Source of the DNA: Hsuehochloa calcarea
Taxonomy: Eukaryota; Streptophyta; Magnoliopsida; Poales; Poaceae
Length of the DNA: 64,000 bases
Direction: 5' to 3'
Assembly (NCBI GenBank): GCA_036346395.1
Contig: CM070605.1
Span: 2,542,001 to 2,606,000 of the forward strand
Shown: positions 56,001-64,000 of the stretch, one piece after another
How the letters are laid out: every line of letters begins with the position of its first letter
Numbering within the stretch: the stretch's first letter is position 1
The notes under the pieces: generated by a model
Database searches by the model: none
What the model saw: only the letters and a program-made list of their open reading frames with translations
Told to the model about the DNA's origin: nothing
Translations under genes and position numbers: made by a program

Positions 56001-58634
56001 GCTGGTTTGTTTCCATAGCTCTGTTCTGGGCTAGTTCATGAGGAATACATTAGACGTTCAATTTAATTTTGCCATTATACGTTGGCTGGATGACAAGGTT
56101 GGTGCCGTTGGTGATATAGCTGGCTGTTTTTTTTTTATTATATGTGTTTAAGGATCTCAACTCATAGCAGAATGGAATATTAGGATATCCCTTAATGAAA
56201 TCAGTTTTAGAGATGGTTGGATTGAATGGGGATGTCTGTTGAATGAGTGAATTTTGCTAAGTTTTTCACTTAATGCCAGCCATGGCTGTGGCTGTGACAT
56301 AGGCATGGGCCAATAAGTGGGGTCTCACGCCTGGTGCTCTGTTGGTGTAGGTGCTTTCGCTGAAAGGTGAGTTGATAGGAATAATCTGACAGCGCTGTTG
56401 GTTCTTGATGCTTTTGTTATCAAGAAGTTTGAGTTGTTCTAAACAGCATAGAGAAAATATGTTTACAACTCTATCCATAACCTCTAATCAAATTAGCGAA
56501 CCTCTTCCAAAAGTTTACAACATAAGGTCAGGTCAGACAAACAGCATATGCACAGCAGCACATGGAACGATCACATATAAGTACAGCTTGTGCCGGCATT
56601 TGGACCCTTGTTGGTGTTACTTGAAAGCAAACTATGTTGGCAGCATTTTTCCCAGAAGTTGCTGATCATAAGCACAATGCTAAACTGCCTGTCCAACTTT
56701 AACATCTCTTGCTAAATCAACCTGAAAAGTATCAATTTTCACATAGTTGCATAGACTGTTTGGCTCCTAGTTGCATCATGATCTCCTTCATAAGATCAAG
56801 AAAGTACGAGCAGAGCTACTTGCCACAAGACATTCTCACCTTTCAGCATATTGAGAGCCCATGCTTGCTCAGCTCCAGGACCAGGCTCCTCAAAAACAAT
56901 TTTGTAGCCCTCTTGAATAGACTTGTTACTTATATTTCTATTGCTTTTGATGCAGAGATATGCTGAAAGTTTGCTCTTGGTTTCTTGCTGACCTTGTTTT
57001 CATGTTGCTGTCATTGACAGGTGGTTGTGCCAATCATTTACTGGGAGTCAACAACTTTTAGCAGACCAGTTATTGCTCTAATATGTTTCGACGCAATCGC
57101 TTTTTTCCCAAGTGTATTGCTGCCTTCTTCTCCCTTCATGTGGATTGCGGGGATGACCTTTGGATATTTCTATGGCTTTTTGATAATTACAGCAGCGATG
57201 AGCGTAGGCATGTCATTGCCATTTTTTATAGGGTCTATGTTTCATTGTAGAATACACGTGAGTCTCTTTTACTGCCATCTCTTCCTGCTCATGTTTCTTC
57301 CAAATAGTAAATAAAACCAACTAGCGAGTTTCTTGTTTTCTAAGCTTGTGATTGATGGTTGTCCTGCAGAGATGGTTGGAAAAGTGGCCGAAGAAAGCAG
57401 CTTTTGTCAGACTGGCTGGTGAAGGAGATTGGTTCCATCAATTTAGGGCAGTGGCTTTACTAAGGATTTCTCCGTTTCCATACATAGTTTTTAACTATGC
57501 TTCTGTGGCTACAATTGTCAAATATGGTCCATATATAGCTGGTTCAATGGCTGGAACCTTACATGAAACCTTCCTTGCTATATACAGGTTTTGTATCTCT
57601 TGCATGACTCCTTTTTTCCTCTCTTTTGATGCTATGAATCATCAAAAAATTTTGTACTGTCTTATTCAGTTATTCCTGCTTTTGCATCGAGCATGCCTGA
57701 TAGTCATTCAGGTGTACTGGTGTGATTAGAGCATACAACTTGAATATATTGCAAACAATTTACAGCATGCAAATTAAAATATTGACAATATTGCTTTTTT
57801 TACATAATAACATTTTTTTCATGCAGTCATTTATTTTATTTTTATGCCATTGTCAATAATTGTTCAGTGAGATGGGATATCTTTGGTTTGACAATTTGCT
57901 GCATGTTCTATCTCTGGAATGCCCTTGTTTAGGACATGCTTTTGAACATTAAGAATATTTTATTTGAAGCTTAGATGCAGCGGCATGCATGAAACTGGAA
58001 TCATGATACAGGTGTTATTCCTTTCTGTTTCAAATCTAAGTATATACTCACTAGTTTAGACATCATGTATGAGCTTCCGTTAAGACAAAATCTGCTTTGG
58101 GAGTTTTGCCCACCTTTGTTAAGAAGAGCATAGAAGCTCGACCTGCACCCAGCAGCAGTACGGCAAACCATCTTTCATTTAGTTCTAATCTTTCAGGCAA
58201 GCCATCTATTTCTAGTCTTTAAGGCAGCACAATCCATTGTTTGAGCCTACGGAGCCTGATTTTCCACCTGGATTCTCGGTTTTCTGGTCTTGATGGATAA
58301 ATTAGATTTGTATTTGAAGCATTATATGTGAAAGCAAAGTAACGCTAATGATTTTTAGCAGCTCCAGAATCTATATATCATGTTCTGTACATCACATGCC
58401 CTCTACTCATTATCTAGTGTGATAGGGAGGAATTAACTTTATCAATTTTGGGATAACAGTGGGAAACTTCTTCAAAGTTTGGCTGTAGCAACTACCCAAG
58501 GGTCTTTCTTGTCAATGGAGCAGATAATCTACAATGGAATTGGTTTTTCAGTGGCTGCAGTTTCTACTGCCGCAATAACTATTTATGCAAAGAAAGCGCT
58601 TCAAAAACTCCAAGCAGAGGATGAGCTGTGTTGA
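53040..58634 (+). CDS. TVP38/TMEM64 family membrane protein (SNARE-associated Golgi, DedA-like)
   Basis: Four exons give 283 residues: 53040-53261 (74 codons, donor GTGCGC), 57021-57257 (acceptor GACAG, donor GTGAGT), 57370-57587 (acceptor TGCAG, donor GTTTTG) and 58460-58634 (acceptor AACAG, stop TGA). Phases agree at every junction. ATG 53040 is chosen as the first ATG of the open frame. Exon 1: Gly-rich start, acidic stretch and first membrane span (VAVLGIFLAGAAAAAVVFLG). Exon 2: FPSVLLPSSPFMWIAGMTFG, the conserved core of the SNARE_assoc domain. Exon 3: LAGEGDWFHQFRAVALLRIS and PFPYIVFNYASVAT, with the invariant R-x-S-P-x-P. Exon 4: last span and basic tail. Family members act in Golgi/endomembranes, and relatives (TMEM41B, VMP1) scramble lipids. 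Intron 1 is large and holds a hAT insertion. The call rests on motif recognition. Confidence 0.88.
54130..55867. mobile_element. Non-autonomous hAT element in intron 1
   Basis: Perfect 16-bp terminal inverted repeats CATGGTTATTAAAGCG / CGCTTTAATAACCATG are flanked by near-identical 8-bp duplicates CATGGAAT (54122-54129) and CATAGAAT (55868-55875). The related intron segment at 56555 shows the uninterrupted site. On the minus strand, 54700-55080 encodes a decayed piece (SEAVYDPNTDQVEG, VEVKEGRPLFLDDDDDG) resembling the linker next to the BED/zinc-finger region of plant hAT proteins. No catalytic domain remains. A GC-rich inverted repeat fills 55160-55475. Confidence 0.88.
55160..55475. repeat. 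CT/GA-rich imperfect inverted repeat inside the intronic hAT element
   Basis: CT-rich left arm (55160-55335) and GA-rich right arm (55336-55475) pair imperfectly: for example CTCCCTCTCTCTCCTCCC left and GGGGAGAAGGAGAGAGGGAG right, and CATCCTCTGCTCT with GAGCAGAGAAGAGGATG. Long open frames across it on both strands reflect this composition and are not genes. Confidence 0.75.
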
Positions 58635-59069
58635 GCACAGGAGATCCGTGCTCCGGATCAACTCTTGATGTTAGTTTCCCTTCAGGTGTACTATATACAG
58701 TCGCTACTAATATGGTTTCTAGCGTCTACTACCCGACTGCATTCATCTGAGAGAGGGTGCTGCACCAACTGTAAAGAACATAGAGAACAGGAAACACTTA
58801 CCTTTTTTTTCTCCTTTTGTTTTCTGTAGAGAGAGAACTTCCAACTACAACTTTATCAGTGTATTGAACCAAGGTCCGTGCAATGTAAATTCGTAAGCTG
58901 CTACTTTCTCAAGTGCAAACATTCTGTTTGTTTTGATTCATGATGGTGTTTCTAAGTAGAACAAATGTGCATTGTTGGATGACGGTAGAACCAATATTCA
59001 TGGCATCTCCTGCTCTGCTGTACGATTCGGGGTGTTCTACTGTTATGACAACTAGGACTTTTAACTATT
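58635..59069 (+). other. 3' untranslated region and downstream flank of the TVP38-like gene
   Basis: No further coding sequence. The 3' end probably lies before about 59000; no single polyadenylation signal stands out. Confidence 0.45.
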
Positions 59070-60733
59070 TTCGAAAATAATTATTATAAAACTAGCAATG
59101 AATGTTGATATAAAATAATATATATTTTTTTTATAAAGATGGGTTCGATATGATCAAAGGACTACGACTTGCCTTCGTTGAAGGTTTGAGATACTTCGGT
59201 CGACGGATCCAGGAATTCTTCGGGAACACAGACATCTATACACACGAAAAGAGCTAAATAAATATAATAATTCCAAATAAAATCCAAAACTTACCAAATT
59301 AGAACTAAAATAAAGGTACTTAATTTAGAGGAATTTAGAAATGAAAATGGAATCGGAGTTCGTATGAGGGAAAATGAACGTCTGGAAGTTTTCAATCACA
59401 TGAAATGATAGGAAAAAGAAAAGGAATGGAATAATATCTGGGGATGTTGTGATTTTTGTTCCGCAGAGCAAAGCAGTGAGAGGATGACTCAAGGGGTCCA
59501 TTGGCGAGGGAGACGAGAGAGAGAGGAAGGGCTTCAGTGCATGACACAGTAGGCCCCATTTGCAAGTGAGAGAGAAGGAGAGAGATAGAAGGAGGTATGT
59601 ATGAGAAGGGGCCCCACAAGGAAGTGGCTCTGAGGCAAAAGAAAGAAAATCAATGCACAGAGAGCATTGAACATAGGAAAACAGAGCTGCTCTCTGGCGG
59701 CTCAGGTTCAGCGGCGGCGCCGGCGAGGGGGAGGGTGGCGACGGCTGGGTAGCACCAAAATGGAACCCAAGCGAGGTCCTCTACTCGATGGTGGCGACGG
59801 CGACGTCAGAGACGGAGCGAGACAGCGACGTGGTGAGCGGCACACGGAGGTGGTGGCGTGATGCAGCGAAGGCAAGGAAGCACCGCATAGAACACAGTCG
59901 CGAAGATGCGGTGGTGGGGTCGAAGAAGCGACGAGGAGAGGTCGGCAGCGCCGAAGGAGCAATGAAAGCTTCAAAATCCGGCGAAAATGGTGATGCTCTT
60001 GGGACGGGGGCTTATTGGTTTGAGAGAGGAGGTCGAGGTGCACTCCGTGACGCTGTTGGCACAACAAGAAGATGGTCGGAGAGGGAGGTAGGGGGAGGAG
60101 GTGTCGTACGGGCGGAGGCGGTGAAGAAAAAGGGAGCTCACGGTGGCTTTGGTCGGGGAGGGAAGAGCGGAGGAAGGGGAGGAAGAGGAGAGGGATGTGC
60201 GCCTTTTATATAAGAAGAAAAGGGAGGGAGCGGCACGGGATGGGGAAGGTCATGCGGTGCACTTGGCGTAGAGCATGGGCTCGCCGGGCGGTGCGAAGGC
60301 GATGTGCTAGGGGATGGGTGTGGGGGCATGGGCGTGAAGGTGGCACGCTAATAGGTGTCATGGGCAGCGGTGGCAGGGCATAGGCTACGACGGCGATGCG
60401 GGCGAGGGGAACGACGGCATTGGTTTCACTGGCGGCATGGGCAAGCTGCCAGATGAGAAGGAAGAAAAACAGGAAAGAGAAAGAGAAGAAAAAGGAGAAA
60501 ATCTAGAAAATAAAATAAATTTGAAACATTCAAGAAATTTCATAAAATCCATTGGAACTTGAATAGATCAAATAAAATAATTTTAGATTTAATTGAATTT
60601 TATTTTAACCTTTGAAAATGTTTTTCATTTTCTAAAATTTCAAATTAAGCTTTAATTAAATCAATAAAATGCGAATGTTTATTATTTATTATTTTTAAAG
60701 CTTTGAAAAGGCTATGAAAAACGGGATGCTACA
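59070..60733 (-). mobile_element. LTR fragment related to copies A and B
   Basis: Read on the minus strand it starts TGTAGCATCCCGTTTTTCA at 60733, as copy A starts TGTAACATCCCAATTTTT. The inner end shares GGTTCRATATGATCAAAGG and ACTTGCCTT with copy A (near 21820-21850). It stops abruptly near 59070, so only the first half of the LTR is present and no target duplication is seen. GC-rich open frames at 59660-60380 correspond to the GC-rich middle of the LTR and are not genes. It lies 440 bases beyond the TVP38-like stop codon. Confidence 0.7.
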
Positions 60734-60735
60734 TG

Positions 60736-60779
60736 TATGCGTGTGTGTGTGTGTGGTGTGTGTGTGTGTGGGGGGGGGT
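60736..60779 (+). repeat. (TG)n microsatellite with G run
   Basis: Alternating GTGTGTGTG is interrupted once and followed by about ten G. It directly follows the LTR terminus. Confidence 0.95.
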
Positions 60780-60852
60780 ATGCATGTGACGTGTGTTATC
60801 CTTGTACTTTAAAAGACTGTTGCCCGTGACCGCTGCATGGCATGCCGGTACT

Positions 60853-61023
60853 TAGGGGTGTCAATGGATCAAATAGAATCAAATAGTCCGGATACGGATG
60901 ACATATAAAACAGATAATCAAGATCTAATTGACACTCTTTGAGTCTCAACATATCGAATACGAATCGTTAGTCCGGATAAGGATGTCGGATAAAGCAAAT
61001 AATCCAGATCCGATTGACACCAC
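60853..61023. mobile_element. Candidate small hAT-like MITE
   Basis: Left AGGGGTGTCAATGGA and right (reversed) GTGGTGTCAATCGGA form terminal inverted repeats. Inner sequence ATCAAATAGTCCGGAT and ATCCGGATTATT-type phrases are also symmetric. TACTT occurs next to each end. Size about 170 bases. Confidence 0.55.
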
Positions 61024-62494
61024 TACTTGTACTAAAGATATAGGTACAAGTCGTGGATTACAACATTAAAACCGATGATGGTTGTACCTCAAGGAAGGCT
61101 GGAGCCCAAACTTACATGTTTCAGACATAACTTGTGTCAGCGTTGGAAGCTTGGGTGACAACAACTCAGAGGCTCGAGTTTCTAACATCGTAATGCACAA
61201 GGCATACACCTCTACGGAAATCTTTGGCTAAAATAACATTGTTCTGTGATGAAATAGCAAAACAGCCCCCTCTGCGAACGAATTGACAAAAATAGTACCC
61301 GTAACGATCTCAAAAGACACGGTAGGAGCCCTACCACGCCCCAAGTGTACAACAGGCCACGTGGCAAACTCCCATCGGCGGCAGCTTGCTTGCCGCGCCC
61401 TCACGGAGTGGCAGGTGGTGTGGGCACGGGACCTGTCACTTCGTGGTGGTATGGCACGCCCCCTACCGCTCTGTGGAGACGTGGCAGGCTCCTACTGTGG
61501 TGTTTTCGCGCAGCAAGGACGCCATTTTCGTATTTTTTTTTGGAGGCTATTTTGGTTTAGAAACATGATAAATGAGACAAAAACTCACCTCTATGGCACT
61601 ACGAATGGTGCCCTCATTTGGGTCATGGAAAGAGGGAAGTCGAAACGCGAGGGATAATCCAATAATCCAATATGATATCCGTTGAAGCAAGAAGCGTTCG
61701 GCCATAGAAGGGAGCGATGTGCGATTCGAACCGTATATGTATATATGCATGAGGTCACCCCCTGCGGTTTAATTTGAATCCCCAAGCTCAACGTTAGAAG
61801 GTGTAATTCACCCAATGTAGGGGTCAATTAATTTCGTAATCAGGCATCATTGTAGTAGATTTAGAGGTTTCGCTTTCGCAATCACAGAGGTCAAAAGGAT
61901 GCTATCACTGAATGTACTGACATGCCAGCAGTGTACTCAATCGATACAGTACCTGAAGCACTAAAACTGTTCATATGGTACAAACGAATGTTGAAACTTT
62001 TGAATCTTCCAATTGCGGTGCAACCACAAAGCATTGAGCATAATCCAAGAGGAAAAAAAAAGAAATATTTATGCTTCGTGGAGAACGATAAAGTAGTTCA
62101 AAGTATTCAACCATAGCGGTGAAACTAGGATGAAAATGAAGGATGAGTTTAAAACCTCGAATGACTAAACTAATTTGAGATAAGAATAATTTTGTATTCT
62201 TGTGCAATTAAATTCATACATGAATAAAAGTAAAGCAAAAAGACTGAAATACAATGAAGGTACATCGCTAATGGAAAGTGCATCTCCAAAACATATAAAA
62301 TATGGTTCCAGTAGACAACGACCTAGGCATCAAAATTAGTAAAATTAGTGATACAATAGCAAATTGTAGTAAAATGATTATGAACATTCAAGCGCAAAGT
62401 TCGTTTCCCCATTATTGCAAACCTATGAATAAATTTCTAATTGAGTATATACCACGGTACCATATTATATTCTAATACATAAACAAATTGCTAA
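61024..62494. other. Unassigned intergenic sequence
   Basis: Contains a GC-rich repeat-like block (61300-61520) with CCACGTGGCA and ACGTGGCAGG phrases and scattered short frames without domains. No gene or element end could be supported. Confidence 0.4.
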
Positions 62495-63947
62495 TTGAGT
62501 AATGAGTTTAAACCAGCGAATACACAACAATTAGATCAACACTTGCTTCAGCAGACCACCTCACTCCTCAGCTCCTCAGTTCCTCCTCTAAAGCTTTATC
62601 TCCTCGGCCAGCCCCCAGCCACAAGCCAAGAGCCAGAGGCCCACTCGCCTAGACCCTCAAAGGCTTCCCGGACCTCTCCTTGCCCTGTCTCCTCCCATCC
62701 TCTGCTGCTCCTTGTCCTCGGGACCGCCTCCTCCTCGGCAGACGGGCTCTGGGCCGGCTACCTCGCTCTCCCGCCCCCTCAGACCTCGCTGCCTCGGCGT
62801 TGGTGGCTCCTGGGTCACAACCTCCCCCAGCCTCTGGGCTCCCTCCTCGGTCTCGGCCACTCCCCCACCCCCTGCCCCTGGCCAGCTCCCTACTCGGCGC
62901 TCGAGACTCGGCGGCTCCCGGCCTCCCCCGCCTCCTCCATTTACCGGCTCAAGCGCTCATCGCTCAGCCTCCTCCGACTCGCCCGACCCCCGCCTCCTTC
63001 GGCTACCAGAGGTGCCACCCAACTCTCTCGATCCTCGATGGGTGCTTTCCTCCCGATTGGAATTTTCAATTTTGGAATGAGGAATGAGTTGCAAAGGTGG
63101 GGACACGCGAATGTGGGATGGATGTGAGAGAGTTGGGCCCTGTGGCCTTCGGAAAAGGATGGCTGGAGTTTGTTTGGGGTTGGGGGGTTCCGGCGCCGGC
63201 AGAGGGTGGACTGAAGCCTATGAAGCTCCCTACTGGAATCGCCCCCCGTTCAACCCTGCAAACTGAAATCCAAAGGATTTGCTACCCTGATTGGTTTGGT
63301 ATCCAGACTGTGTTCCAGTGTTGGATGTTTTACATACTACTGAAGCACGCACATTAAACACTGAAAGTACCCAATCCAACCTGAAATCTCTAATAGAAAT
63401 ATCCATCTCCACATTCAGAGAGTATACACCATCAAACCTCAGAAGCATTCAATCTCTTTCACATTACACCCCAGATTGTTGTGATACTATAACCAAGAAC
63501 ATCATGTGTTTCAGACATTCAGGTAGGTAACTGAATCTCCATAGTGGATAAAATTATGGATCTTCCATTTGTTATGCAACAGACAAATCACACAATTGTG
63601 CAGGCCATAAAAGATACACATCAAATAGCTTAGTATCTAGCCTCGCGGATTCTTCCATCGGCTTCTCAGAGTCACAATGCGATATTGTCAGTCAGGGAGG
63701 ATTTATCCAATCATGCTGCATCACGGAAGGCGAAGGCACGGCAAAGCTAAATCAAACTATACACCTAAACTGAAAATTTCAGTGACTGCTAAACGAGAGT
63801 TTTTGTGGCTTGTTTCCACAGAGATTTTTCTTGCTTAATTAGGTTATAGCTAGACCAGACTACTGTCTTCCGAGGATTACAATAAGAGGCGAATTCTAAT
63901 TTCCAGCACAGTTGTGCTCTTTTTGCAGCCCCTAAATGCTGCATCAA
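62495..63947. other. GC-rich unassigned block and downstream non-coding sequence
   Basis: 62520-63080 is rich in CT, CCTCC and CGG and keeps several overlapping open frames on the plus strand (the longest 210 codons, Pro/Ser/Leu-rich). No domain is visible and all three frames look alike in composition, so a coding call is not made; it could be a leader or a captured fragment. From 63260 on, AT-balanced sequence would be the 3' flank of a possible minus-strand gene at the right edge. Confidence 0.4.
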
Positions 63948-64000
63948 TCATGTAGACTCCACAGCAGCTGGTGCTGCCACTGCAAGCTTCTTGCTACTTG
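63948..64000 (-). CDS. Possible C-terminal end of a minus-strand gene (partial)
   Basis: On the minus strand from the window edge one frame reads SSKKLAVAAPAAVEST followed by TGA (stop at 63950-63948). The Ala/Lys-rich peptide and the plausible 3' untranslated sequence that follows suggest a terminal exon. It is only 17 codons, so chance cannot be excluded and no family is proposed. Confidence 0.3.
   Translation of the reverse strand, partial: SSKKLAVAAPAAVEST

Larger units (their letters stand above)
53540..56640. repeat. Degenerate segmental duplication inside intron 1 of the TVP38-like gene
   Basis: The segment 53540-54129 (continuing at 55876-55990 after the hAT element) is related to 56020-56640. 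Shared phrases in order are GTGGGGTCT, TGGTGCT, GGTGCTTTC, GGAATA, GTTCTTGAT/GTTCCTGAT, CCTCTTCCAAAAG, CAGCACATGGAA, GTACAGCT and GTGTTACTTGAAAGCAAACT. The duplication is old (many differences) and predates the hAT insertion, since the second copy shows the empty site. Confidence 0.75.

Noticed and set aside
59660..60383. GC-rich open frames on both strands
   Set aside because: They correspond to the GC-rich part of the A/B LTR family and have no recognisable domain.
61715..61735. GGTTCGAATCGCAC on the minus strand, resembling a tRNA T-loop (B box)
   Set aside because: No T stem, anticodon arm or acceptor stem can be formed around it.
62495..63127. 210-codon Pro/Ser/Leu-rich open frame
   Set aside because: All plus frames there are similarly open and biased; no domain, splice signals or conservation cue.

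Overview
The window is plant nuclear DNA from a grass, most likely an Oryza-like genome. The reasons are GC-rich first exons with GT-AG introns, Ty1/copia and Ty3/gypsy elements of grass type, Harbinger-, hAT- and Mutator-like transposons, and solo LTRs. All calls come from reading the sequence; no database search was run.

Only two ordinary host genes are supported. The first is the opening exon of a DHHC-type protein S-acyltransferase on the minus strand (7904-8104); the rest of the gene is not visible, and a copia element (365-7655) with perfect 5-bp target duplications lies on its downstream side, probably in intron 1. The second is a complete four-exon gene on the plus strand (53040-58634) for a TVP38/TMEM64 (SNARE-associated Golgi, DedA-like) membrane protein of 283 residues. 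Its 3.8-kb first intron holds a hAT-type insertion and a degenerate internal duplication. A possible C-terminal fragment of a third gene touches the right edge on the minus strand.

The centre is a deep transposon nest. A Harbinger element (about 17114-49382) contains a Tat-lineage gypsy element (about 18490-46510) inserted in its transposase gene. The gypsy element is interrupted by a 3.3-kb solo LTR (20325-23610) and by a second LTR unit of the same family (25129-40029). That second unit contains a SIRE-like copia element (27610-36735) and another solo LTR (37410-39750). Most junctions are fixed by target duplications or by coding frames that resume across the insertion. The gypsy element keeps an antisense accessory reading frame downstream of pol.

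The Harbinger element appears to sit in an older mosaic (about 9400-17113 and 49383-50700) rich in TTTACTG/CAGTAAA. This mosaic carries fragments of a FAR1/Mutator-type transposase and four related copies of a roughly 150-170 residue reading frame that I do not recognise, two on each strand. It is the best candidate here for an undescribed system. To the right of the TVP38-like gene lie a fragment of the same LTR family, a microsatellite, a possible small MITE and unassigned sequence.
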